A stretch of DNA of 64,000 nucleotides, from positions 5,580,001 through 5,644,000 of the forward strand of contig JAPFFF010000008.1 in NCBI GenBank assembly GCA_039105265.1. The letters are read 5' to 3'. Under the pieces are notes generated by a model. It had not been told where the DNA came from and did no database searches. It saw nothing but the letters and a program-made list of their open reading frames with translations. Both the position numbers and the translations under genes were made by a program. This DNA is from Tritrichomonas musculus. Taxonomy: Eukaryota; Parabasalia; Tritrichomonadida; Tritrichomonadidae. Each line of letters opens with the position of its first letter. Positions within the stretch are counted from its first letter, which is position 1. Shown here one piece after another: positions 38,191 to 48,217 of this stretch.

Positions 38191-40124
38191 TCAAAGGTAG
38201 GTCAACTCACCTATATAGATGAAAAATGATTTCTAGTGGATTTTACTGCTTGGTTTTTATAACATATATTCTATATAAAAAATCATTAATTTTCCACCGA
38301 CAACGAAAAAATAATTTTAATCATATAAAGAAAAATTTAAAATATTTATTTCGGAGCGCATTTATTTCCTAAAAATTGAATAGGCAAAAATTGAATAGAA
38401 TAAAAAAAAAAACATTTGCACTTATCTCTGAATTAACAAAATATAAATCTTATAAATAAGCAATATTATATTATATAAAATATGTAGAAAATAATAATTA
38501 ATTTGTTAAAAAAATTAATGAAAAACAATTTCATCATATATATCTTAATATTTTATTATATTTTCAGGAAATATGCTCAATATTAAAGATTTCTTTGATT
38601 TATTACTTAAAAGGCTGCAGATTATGATCATTTACGTGACTGTTTCGATTTTTTATCAATTTAATTTTACCGGACTTGCCCGGATTTTCAATTTACCTGA
38701 CTTTATTGCTCAATTCAAAATACATAATTTTATAATAAGTTTATTTTTTATTTAGCATTATTTCATCGTCATATAATCAGAATAGAATGTAGGTGATAGC
38801 TTGTTATTAGGTGGAATAATACTTAAAAATTTTATAGGTCTGCCAAAATAACGTATTTGTCAAAAACGTAAAGCGAAATTTTAAAAAACGCTAGAAACTT
38901 CCCAAACTTATATATTTGTTTCATGAAAATATGATTAAGAAAACATCTAAATTTGGTGGACATTCTTGAGTTGGATTTTTTTTTATCATCATTTTTTTGA
39001 AATTTGAATTTAAAATAATTATATCCTGCTATATATTAAATTCAAATGTAATTTTATTATTTTCTTTATTTATATATTATATATAATATATATAAATATA
39101 ATAATAATTTAGAAATATTTATTATTCATCAGTGAATTGATGGAAAAAATTTAATACAATTTAAGAAAAAATAGAAGATCAAATTTCCTTTTTATTTTTA
39201 TTTTATTATATTATAAAAACTTATATAACAACAAAAGTCGACTTAAAAATGAAAAAGAAGAAGAAAATCTTAAAGGAAATTATCCCAAACTTTTTCAAAA
39301 AGAATTGAATTTTGGAATTTTTAAAAATGCATTTTTCATGTTAAATAAAATAAATATTTATTTGTTAATGATTATACTAAATATAATATAATATTATAGA
39401 TATATATATACATAAATGATTATCTTTTTTTATGATAATTATAGGATATATTAATATTATTTATTTTAAAGAAAATACATAAATTTCACAAAACTCAACT
39501 CAAGAAATTGGATGAAACTTGGTAAACAGAATATGTAGATATCATATAATATTATATATCAAATAGAAGATATTCCTACGTTTTTTTATTTTTTTTGACA
39601 AAACTCGTTATTCTGGCCGACCTATAAAATTTTCTATGTAAATTCAAGTTTTCTTCTTTTAAACGCTCAATTTCATCTACTAAATTTTGCATTTTTTCCA
39701 TTTTATTAATTTTGACAGAAGAAATATCAATTCAATTTTTAAATCAAGCCAATTATCAACATGAAGACGATGAATATCAATTCAATTTTATGAATTAAAA
39801 AAACCTTAAATATTTTTATATCCAGCGTTGGAATCGAAATAATATAAAATAAATTTTGTAATAGTTTTCCTTATAAAGATAATAGTAAAATATTTTCCAT
39901 TTTTAATCTGTGAATTTAGAGAAAAAGAATGATTAAAAAATAAAACATCAATAAAACTATAATAAAATCTTTTTTTAATTTTTAAATTATTCAAAATGCT
40001 ATTTTTATTTATTTAAAAGATAATAAATATTATATTTAAAAATATACTCTAATTCTTATAAAGATATTCATAGATTATTTTTTTTTAAAATTGAATAGAA
40101 TATTTTATGTTGACCTACCTTTGA
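38191..40124. repeat. 16-bp perfect inverted repeat bracketing 1.9 kb
   Basis: TCAAAGGTAGGTCAAC at 38191-38206 is an exact reverse complement of 40109-40124. A third partial copy, AAAGGTAGGTC, lies at 36800-36810. The bracketed DNA contains the fold-back element at 38826-39633, so these may be nested insertions. No gene inside. Confidence 0.4.
38826..39633. repeat. fold-back element with ~40-bp inverted ends
   Basis: Left end 38826-38865 (aaaattttataggtctgcc...) and right end 39593-39633 are reverse complements with four mismatches and a one-base gap. Further inward similarity continues to a shared 'TTCTTGAGTTG' about 140-170 bases in, so the ends were longer before divergence. The span is about 808 bp. 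The interior is non-coding. Confidence 0.5.
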
Positions 40125-40876
40125 TTTTTCATTAATTTATCAAGATTTCGCCAATAACTTAACTCGACTGTGTCTTTTATTGCTTTTGGTGCCAAATTAA
40201 AGGTTCAAAAATTATAATTATTGATAAACAATCTTGCAATTAGAAGTTACACTTGGATTTTTGCCCATACGCCATTATACTTCTTTGATTTTTATGATTT
40301 TTGCTTGGCATTTCCAGTATTCAGTATAAATATTACGAAAGCATACTCAACTCGGAAAAATTTTTTCAAATAAATGCTCCCCTTATTGATTTACGTCATT
40401 TTCAAATAATTAATATTTATATTTGGAAAAGTTGAAATTTCTAAATCTCAGAAATTTAGCTGGTGAATCCCCCTGCAGTAGGAATTCACAAGCTAAACCT
40501 CCAAGATATAGACTGAGAACATCCCTGCAGAAGAAGTTCAAAATCTAAGTCCCAGAGTTCTTGTTAAAAAAGGCGCCACAATAATAAAAATGCTTATCGT
40601 TTCTACTTTTTGAATCATTGTATCGTTTTTAATTCAATTTTGGTTTTGTGTATTTATTTGGTCGATTTTGATCGTCCTTATTCAATTTTTTTCTGATGTT
40701 ATTTGCACACACCCTTTCAAAAAGCAGGCACGAAAATTCAATACTTCTAAATAGAGCCAAATTATATTTTGTAAAATTTTATCGGTCAAAAAAACAATTA
40801 TTTTTTGATCGTTTAGGACAAATATCATCATTTTTGACCTAAACTTTTTCATAATTTGGAAGTATTGAAAGATATA

Positions 40877-40990
40877 TTCTATGAGTTTATTCAATATTGA
40901 CAATTTTACAACATTTTTGGGACGTACGCCCTTAAGGTTCTCCTTCCCAAAAAAAATGTAAATCATTCAATATTGAATTAACTCATAGAA
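40877..40990. repeat. 114-bp hairpin element with relatives elsewhere
   Basis: TTCTATGAGTTtATTCAATATTGA at the left is mirrored by the right arm ending CTCATAGAA. The loop includes CTTAAGGTTCTCCTT. The left arm recurs at 42306-42339 (34 bases), with the loop's reverse complement (GGAGAACCTTAA) at about 42047, and in part at 61499-61516. This is a small dispersed repeat family. Confidence 0.5.
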
Positions 40991-42117
40991 TAAATAATTC
41001 AATAGAGCATTTTTCGGAAAAAGTTTTGGTGAAAAATTAAAAAATATGGCCTCAACGATTAAATCTTATTTCATTCAAAATTTCCCTATTTTTTTAATTC
41101 TATGATTTCTATCAGTAAAAAATCAAAATCGATAAGATTCCATAAATATATTTTTATTCAATCATTTGAAATATATATCTATATAAATTTCATATTTTAA
41201 TTCATTTTTAAAAACGATATTTATGTATATTTTATTTGTGAAATCTCATTGAATTTAATCTTTTGAATTATGTGTAAGCCATCCAAGACTTTTTCCAGTT
41301 ATTTTATATTTAGATAGATTTTTAATAGCTACATATAATTTACTATTTAAAAAATCAAAATCATCAAAGGTGAATTAGATAATCGCATTTTATTTTCCAT
41401 AAAAAAAAATTTGGGTAAAAAATGGTCATTTTGAATTTTTTGATTTTATAAATGGCGGAACCTCATTTTAAATAATATTCCCTATTTATATAATATATTT
41501 TAAAGCAAAAATATTGAGTTTGATCGTTTAAAATTAATTTTCTAACCGCCGAAAATTGAATCATTCCGTTTATTAATTCAACTTTTTGAATTCATTTTTC
41601 AAACTAAACTTTATCTTTGAAGTTATGTTCAAACAAAATATATCATTTTATTGAGCATTAAAAGAAGAAATCGAATATTACAAAATAAAAAGTTAGAAAA
41701 GATCATGTATCGAAAAAACTTAAAAATAATTATTATATTAACTTTTTTGGACTAATGGCAAAGTAATTATAAATATTTATGTTTTATAATGTATAATGCA
41801 TATGTATAAAATCAAATAGTATTAGTAGTTTTGAAGGATATCTCTTACGAAGAGAGATCTATTAGTATGTGAAATCAAAAAAAACTCGATGAATATTAAG
41901 TTTTTTGATTGGTTTCAATGACCAATTTAAAGATTATTAAATGGGTAAGAAAATTTATTAAAATCACCAAATAAAACCTAAAATTCGAAGAGATTTTGAA
42001 ACTTTTTGAGGTCAAAAAAAGAGTGTCCCACCCATTTTGAATTTGAAAGGAGAACCTTAAAAGAAAAAACGAAATATTTTTTTATTATTTTAATAAATTA
42101 TTATTTATCAATTTATT

Positions 42118-42122
<5 letters not shown>

Positions 42123-42157
<35 letters not shown>
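42123..42157. repeat. 35-base poly-T run
   Basis: An uninterrupted run of 35 thymines, the longest homopolymer in the window, with shorter A runs after it. It may be a slippage hot spot or the tail of an old insertion. Confidence 0.9.
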
Positions 42158-42161
<4 letters not shown>

Positions 42162-42676
42162 AATGTTTCTTACTGGTTTTATTTTTTTTAAAAAAAAAAT
42201 ATCCATTCAAAAAGTTACTAAAATAGTATAAAAATGATCGTTAAGGAAAAAAATTTATTATATTTGACCAAATCTTTTTCTGAAAAGCTATCTTTCAAAG
42301 TTTTATTCTATGAGTTCATTCAATATTGATAAGTTTACAAAAAAAAAGGAAACTAGTCCCTTAAAAAAAATATATTTTTATGAAATCTGGTGTATAATCA
42401 TAATTTCATTACATATGAAATATTTTTGCTTTTGAACTTTGTAATCCTTATAGATATTTTTGTGGATGAAAAGGTGGTTTAATTTATTAAAATTAGTTTT
42501 TTATAAACTTGTTCAAATTTGAATGAACTTTTCAAATATTGAATTGATTATTTTTAAAAATTCAATGAATTGAATAGTACATGGGTGGTTTATGTCAAAA
42601 TGAATAAAAATTCGTGAAATTGATATATATTTTTCTCATAAGTATATTCTATAAATTTATACAGATTAAAAGAATA

Positions 42677-42827
42677 TTCGTTCGTTAGCGGTATAGAAAT
42701 TAAAATGCATAAAATTGAATACATTTTATCTGAAAAAGTTTAACCAAAATTTTTTTATTATAAAAAAATTCTGAACTTATTAAAAAAAATTGTGAGAAAA
42801 TTGATTTCTCGGCCGCTAACGAACGAA
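42677..42827. repeat. 151-bp hairpin with 15-bp perfect arms
   Basis: TTCGTTCGTTAGCGG at 42677-42691 is exactly inverted at 42813-42827. Flanks outside the arms are also weakly inverted (CAGATTAAAAG versus the complement of CCAATCTAAAT). It looks like a miniature inverted-repeat element or its relic. Confidence 0.5.
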
Positions 42828-43206
42828 TTGTTTTCCAATCTAAATAAATTATATTTAAATAGTTTATATAAGATAAATTTCTGATTTAATATCATTTTTA
42901 TTAAAATAAAAAAATTGAGAAGAGTAAACCACCTATGAATAGTACGATAAAGTCCGAAAATTTGATTAACAGTTTATATAATATAAAGTATTCAAAACAA
43001 TTATTCAAAAAGTTTTAATGACCATTTATTATTTGAAAAAAGTTATGACGTACTTTCAACTCCATGAGCCGTAATTCCAAAATTCAGCATAAACTATTTA
43101 AAAATAGGTGATGTCACCGTAGTTTACAAAACCGCCGAAAGGTTAATATTTGAATACAAAAAAAACGATTTTTGATTTGTGGATAGGTCTAATAATTATA
43201 AATATG

Positions 43207-44793
43207 TTAGTGTCTTTTTATTTTATTAATGTAACCTTGAATGATCTCACCCTTATCTGGTCCTCCTGTCTTAATTTTTTCAATGAATTCATCAAATGTG
43301 TTTGGAAAATTAGGAATATTTAATCCTTCTAAGACAGAATAAAATTTGGACAATATATTTCTAAACTGTTTTTGTGTTGATCTCATAAAGATATTAATAT
43401 CATTACCAGTTTGAGGAACATTGTCACTCAAATTAATTAGATCAGTTAGCGATTCTTGTAAATTCTCAACAGATTTTGTATAAACATAATTTTGATAATT
43501 AACACCATCTTCATCGTCATCAGGCAAAGAGGCCATATAAGACGCTGCTGCTTCAAGACCTTTGATTTTAATCGTTAATTGTTGATTTTCGTTTATTAAC
43601 TTTTCTTTTTCATTTTTAAGATTTTCATTATCTTTATTAAGAGATTTAAATTGTTCTTTAATTGTATCTTTTTCTTCTTGTAGCATTTTAGCCTTTTCAT
43701 AGTATTCTTCTGCTTCCTTATGGAATTTAGTTAGATCATCTTCTTTCATCTTAATCATTGATTGTACGGAATTGATTTGTTTTTCATATTCGGTTCTCTT
43801 TTTGTTAAGTTTTTGAATCAATTCTTTTTGTTGGTTATAATCATCGAGTAATTTGTCATGATTTTTTATTTTCTGGTTGTAATTAGCCATATAACTTTCA
43901 AATTGTTGGTTGATATCTTTTATGTGTTGGTGAGCTTTATTTAATTGTTGGCTGATTTCAGTTTTATCTTTATTAATTCTAGAATTCAAGTCATCAATTT
44001 CTTTTTGATGACTTGTTTTTAGGTCATTAATTTCATATTTTAGGGCTTTTATAACTTCTTTGTTTTTTTCTTTTTGGGTTTCTAGAGCTTTGATTTGTGC
44101 TTTTAGGGCTTCGTGTTCCTTTTCTTGCTCTACATTTTTTTCTTTTAGAACCTTATTTTCTGCTTTTAGGGTTTCATTTTCTGTTTTAAGGGATCCATTT
44201 TCTGCTTTTAGGGTTTCATTTTCTGCTTTTAGGGTTTCATTTTCTGCTTTTAGGGTTTCATTTTCTGTTTTTAGGGATTCATTTTCTGTTTTTAGGGATC
44301 CATTTTCTGCTTTTAGGGTTTCATTTTCTGCTTTTAGGGTTTCATTTTCTGTTTTTAGGGATCCATTTTCTGCTTTTAGGGTTTTATTTTCTGTTTTTAG
44401 GGTTTCATTATCTGTTTTTAGGGTTTCATTTTCTGTTTTTAGGGTTTCATTTTCTGTTTTTAGGGTTTCATTTTCTGTTTTTAGGGATTCATTTTCTGGT
44501 TTATCAACTTGTTGATTTTCGGGTGTTTGATTTTCTTTTGTTTCGTCATCCAAAATATTAAGAAGCCGAAAACCGAAATCCGTAATGATTTCTATTATTT
44601 TGTTGTCTTCTTCGCATTGTATTATTTTATTTATATAATTTATCATTACATTTTGGCAAGATTTTGGATGATCTTCCAAATTCGATAAATTATCTGCCTT
44701 ATATATTCCAATAAAGCAATTATTTCCTGATAATCTGCCTATTAATCCTATTATTAGTTCAATTGGTATTCCATTATAGAATTGGTTCGACAT
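43207..44793 (-). CDS. long coiled-coil protein with heptad repeats, unknown
   Basis: From the chosen ATG the protein has 528 residues. The N-terminal ~85 residues are globular (MSNQFYNGIPIELIIGLIGR, then CQNVMINYINKI). After a short acidic linker, residues ~105-225 are a run of near-perfect seven-residue units (LKTENE, LKAENE, LKTENG), encoded by a 21-base tandem DNA repeat. A long classical coiled coil follows to about residue 440, and a more globular tail ends in GEIIQGYINKIKRH. The frame is open back to a TTG at 44967, but that stretch is hydrophobic and repeats the edge of an inverted repeat, so it is probably not translated. Likely a structural or scaffold protein. The name of the family is unknown. 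Confidence 0.7.
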   Translation of the reverse strand: MSNQFYNGIPIELIIGLIGRLSGNNCFIGIYKADNLSNLEDHPKSCQNVMINYINKIIQCEEDNKIIEIITDFGFRLLNILDDETKENQTPENQQVDKPENESLKTENETLKTENETLKTENETLKTDNETLKTENKTLKAENGSLKTENETLKAENETLKAENGSLKTENESLKTENETLKAENETLKAENETLKAENGSLKTENETLKAENKVLKEKNVEQEKEHEALKAQIKALETQKEKNKEVIKALKYEINDLKTSHQKEIDDLNSRINKDKTEISQQLNKAHQHIKDINQQFESYMANYNQKIKNHDKLLDDYNQQKELIQKLNKKRTEYEKQINSVQSMIKMKEDDLTKFHKEAEEYYEKAKMLQEEKDTIKEQFKSLNKDNENLKNEKEKLINENQQLTIKIKGLEAAASYMASLPDDDEDGVNYQNYVYTKSVENLQESLTDLINLSDNVPQTGNDINIFMRSTQKQFRNILSKFYSVLEGLNIPNFPNTFDEFIEKIKTGGPDKGEIIQGYINKIKRH

Positions 44794-44908
44794 TAAATAT
44801 ATATTTGCCAAATAAAATATTGAAAAAATAATCGTTAAGGATAATTTAATAAAGCAGAAGTGTCTGAAAAAAAAATGGCCCAAGATTTTAGAAATTCCTT
44901 TATACCAT

Positions 44909-46530
44909 GCAATATTTATATGTTTAACAAGTTGTTGGTCAAATATTGAGCATATTCCTCTGTTCAATTTCGAGAAACAATAAAACCAAATCTAACCAAT
45001 TATTGAAGTTTTTTAAAGATTGATTAAATTAATAAATGTTTTCATTTATAATATTGTTTATTAACTATGATTATATATTTTTATTAAAATAAAATTCAAG
45101 TAGAAACTAGATATTTTTATTTTTTTAAAAAATTTCAAAAGGCAAACGTTTTTAAAAAGATTGAGATTGCCCAGGTTTGAAAGACCCTATTTTTAATCTT
45201 CATCATATTGTATTCTATTATATTTAATTAATTGTTTTTTTGTAATTTGCTTCTGATAAAGAAAAAAAAAAGAATTATTAAAAATTTTTAAATAAAAAAT
45301 TAACGTCTTGCCTCAATTATTTCAAAGAATCACTGAATTTTTTCAAGCATCTTTAAGAAAATAAAAAAAATATAAATAACAAAGAGATATCTCGCAAGGA
45401 TTTTTAAATAAATAGGTTAAATGTTCTTTTTTATGTTTTTATAATAAGTATACAAGAAGATATTTACTCTCAAATAGCACAAAATTACTATGAAGATAAT
45501 TCTTTAAAACATTAATTGTGAATATTTATTTTTAACATTTAAAAATTAAGACTCACTAATTATATCTCATTAATATGATATTTATGTGAATTAACTTATT
45601 ATTTTTTTATTTGGATCAATACTTGTGAATGCCTATTGACAATGAAAATGACATTTTTCCAACCATTATTTTGGTTTATTGTGCTTTTAGAATTATCATA
45701 TTAGTTAATATTAAAATTCTTATTTAGAAGCTAATTCAAAGAAAATAATATTGTAAAAAATAAATCAAATAATGGTATCGAGCCCCTAATGAAGCTTGTT
45801 CAAAGGTATGATAACCTTGTTGATTTGTTTTGAAATGTAAGAATCATTATTTCACCTTGGGAATAAGAGATTTATGCTTATCAAATGTATATAAAATTTT
45901 TTTCAATTATTAATAATGAATATTTTTCTCAGAATTAAACAGAGATTTTTATTTAATAATTTTTAAATAAAACTTTTTAGAATTTATTTTAATAAATAAT
46001 TTGGCTGTGTAAGAAAATCTTGGGCCAATTTTTCTAAAAATGTAAATAAATTTGTTCATATAAAACTCGTTTTTAACTTTTCTTAAAGATGCTTGAAAAA
46101 ATTCAGTGATTCTTTGAAATAATTGAGGCAAGACGTTAATTTTTTATTTAAAAATTTTTAATAATTCTTTTTTTTTTCTTTATCAGAAGCAAATTACAAA
46201 AAAACAATTAATTAAATATAATAGAATACAATATGATGAAGATTAAAAATAGGGTCTTTCAAACCTGGGCAATCTCAATCTTTTTAAAAACGTTTGCCTT
46301 TTGAAATTTTTTAAAAAAATAAAAATATCTAGTTTCTACTTGAATTTTATTTTAATAAAAATATATAATCATAGTTAATAAACAATATTATAAATGAAAA
46401 CATTTATTAATTTAATCAATCTTTAAAAAACTTCAATAATTGGTTAGATTTGGTTTTATTGTTTCTCGAAATTGAACAGAGGAATATGCTCAATATTTGA
46501 CCAACAACTTGTTAAACATATAAATATTGT
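44909..46530. mobile_element. 1.6-kb fold-back: 454-bp near-identical inverted arms
   Basis: The arms are 44909-45362 and 46077-46530. They align colinearly (paired positions sum to 91439), with very few mismatches seen by eye, across a 714-bp non-coding spacer. The left arm starts about 115 bases upstream of the coiled-coil gene ATG and so contains what should be its promoter region. The outer border fades through TATACCATG versus GATACCAGA. It could be a fold-back transposon or an inverted segmental duplication of the gene's upstream region. No target duplication was identified. High identity means a recent event. Confidence 0.65.
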
Positions 46531-47069
46531 CTGGTATCAATTATATCCTGAAAACTAGAACAGAAAAAATTTCGAACACTTCTAATAAAGCTCAATTTCA
46601 AAAAAGCACCGTCTCTTTAAAACATGAAAAAACATTGATGGAATTGATTTTGGTTTGGTATTATATTTTGCTTATAAGAATACGCATTTTTTAATCCTGC
46701 TGCTCTATTCGATTTTTCTGGTAAAATGAATGATTATGCATCAACATCTACTTGATATTAAAGGAGTTTGTTAAAAGAATAAATTTGATTTTCATAATTT
46801 TTACAAATTTAATAATAACTTCTTTAGATAAGCTCTTTTTTGACAAAAGCATCATTTCATAAATCGATAGATGTTCAGAAAAAGTTGCATCTTTTATGTA
46901 TTTTTATATTTCATGCTTGCACTTTTAATATCTTTGTTTCAAATTAAAACAAGGAATATCTTTGAAAACAAAGATTTATTTTCTTTTGTCAATAGCATTA
47001 TTGAATTGTATGAATCCAGTAGCAATAATGTTTATCACACATACAATTCATGTTCAAATTAATTTAAGA
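46531..47069. other. intergenic region with one doubtful small frame
   Basis: About 540 bases. A 63-codon frame at 46871-47062 has a hydrophobic N-terminus (FYVFLYFMLALLISLF) and could encode a small secreted or membrane protein. It ends only seven bases before the stop of the convergent gene, which is tight. No family is recognised and I give it low weight. Nothing else seen. Confidence 0.35.
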
Positions 47070-47936
47070 TTAATCGTCATCGTCTGCAACAATCAAAGCA
47101 TAAGATTGGTTATTATTAGCTAAAATTGGGAAAAATTTTGCTGCGGTTCTTAACTTTTGTAAATCATCTATTTCGTTTGAATCTGATTGTAAATAAGGAA
47201 TTAAAATTTCTCCCAATTTTTCTTTTATTCGAGAATTAATTAAAGATTTACGAGCTTCTCCTCTTTTCCTAAAAATCGCTGATAATTGCTTGATTTTTAG
47301 AGATGCAAACGATTCAAAGGATGGGGAAATTTGATGTTGTTTATTATTCTTTTTTTCTGAAAATCGTTCAGTTTTCTCTCTAAAAGGGCAATCGATATTA
47401 CTCATTTCATTAAAATCTTCAAGTTCTTTTTCAAATGCTTGGACAACTGACTCGGCACGTTCTGTTTCATAACATGCTCGAAAATTAAAAGATGGTTGAT
47501 TCATATCATATTGAAGGATCATGTCTAATTCGTGATTTAATGATTTAATACAAGGTAATAAGCTATGAATCAAATGAGCTTCTGTTTTTGGTGTAAAATC
47601 TAAAACGCGATTTACAAAATCTTGTGAGAGTTCTTTATGTTTTTTTCCTGGAATTTTGTTGAAATCTTCAAGAGCTTTTTGAAACTCTGAAAAAGGATCA
47701 GGCGGTGCTTGCTTTTCCACGTCATCTTGGATATCAATGCCTTTTGCTAAATTAATTAGTTGAGCAACTTGTTGGTTTTCTTTGGGGGCGGTATCTTCAA
47801 CAGGTTTAATTGTCTCATAAATATCTTGAAGTTTTTTTACATCAACCATTGTTTGTCTGATTTTTAAATCTAATTCTGCTTCAAGTAATGATAAATAAGA
47901 ATGAAAACTAAGGAATGCATTACACTCTTCGCTCAT
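47070..47936 (-). CDS. helical protein, unknown
   Basis: A 288-residue acidic, mainly helical protein with no signal or membrane segment. N-terminal helices (SYLSLLEAELDLKIRQTM, then VKKLQDIYETI) are followed by an acidic linker. A second helical part is around FQKALEDFNKIPGKKHKEL and HLIHSLLPCIKSLNHELDM. A basic helix pair follows (KIKQLSAIFRKRGEARK, then LINSRIKEKLGEILIPYL), and the protein ends in four aspartates. I recognise no family. Its place between an inverted repeat and the next minus-strand gene tells nothing. The ATG at 47936 is the only N-terminal Met in the frame. Confidence 0.65.
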   Translation of the reverse strand: MSEECNAFLSFHSYLSLLEAELDLKIRQTMVDVKKLQDIYETIKPVEDTAPKENQQVAQLINLAKGIDIQDDVEKQAPPDPFSEFQKALEDFNKIPGKKHKELSQDFVNRVLDFTPKTEAHLIHSLLPCIKSLNHELDMILQYDMNQPSFNFRACYETERAESVVQAFEKELEDFNEMSNIDCPFREKTERFSEKKNNKQHQISPSFESFASLKIKQLSAIFRKRGEARKSLINSRIKEKLGEILIPYLQSDSNEIDDLQKLRTAAKFFPILANNNQSYALIVADDDD

Positions 47937-48217
47937 TTTTTAATAAACGTTCTGGATTTATTCAGAATTTTTGAATGGCTCAGAAAAAGTCAAAATCATC
48001 TTCTTAAATTCATCTTGAAAATATTACCATCGCTGTTAATGCCAAATAATTTATGATTAATCAGCTTGAAAAGTTCCTATCTTTAACAATTTTTTATTGA
48101 ATAAAAGAAAAAAAAAAATTATTTTAAATATAAATTTATCTATACAAATATATAAAATAATATAATACATAATATAATAATAACAATTGATCTTAAAGAG
48201 TTGATAATGAAAAAAAA

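Larger units (their letters stand above)
34596..43206. other. 8.6-kb gene desert with fold-back elements
   Basis: An AT-rich expanse in which every open frame is short, biased and without family likeness. Several inverted-repeat structures with spacings of 0.1-2 kb were found and are listed separately (34961-35929, 37794-38122, 38191-40124, 38826-39633, 40877-40990, 42677-42827). There is also a 35-T run at 42123-42157 and an imperfect direct repeat at 35343 and 35481. Taken together it looks like accumulated non-autonomous elements, with no transposase seen. The rest of the desert shows nothing I can name. Confidence 0.6.

Noticed and set aside
38573-38755. Short frames in the desert (also at 40682-40966, 42006-42191, 39806-39994)
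   Set aside because: AT-driven Phe/Ile/Lys/Asn composition, some over poly-T or inverted repeats. No conserved features.
40440-40570. Structured RNA suggested by the CCCTGCAG-containing, less AT-rich stretch
   Set aside because: Two loosely similar halves (CCCTGCAGTAGGAATTCA and CCCTGCAGAAGAAGTTCA) but no convincing fold or known RNA motif seen.
44060-44515. Plus-strand frame of RVSFSAF-type repeats
   Set aside because: Antisense of the heptad repeats in the coiled-coil gene.
44794-44967. N-terminal extension of the coiled-coil gene from TTG at 44967
   Set aside because: It starts with TTG, is hydrophobic and overlaps the arm of the inverted repeat. An ATG at 44793 is available.
46871-47062. 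63-codon frame with hydrophobic N-terminus as a gene
   Set aside because: Too short, no family likeness, no initiator motif, and it almost abuts a convergent gene. Kept only as a remark.
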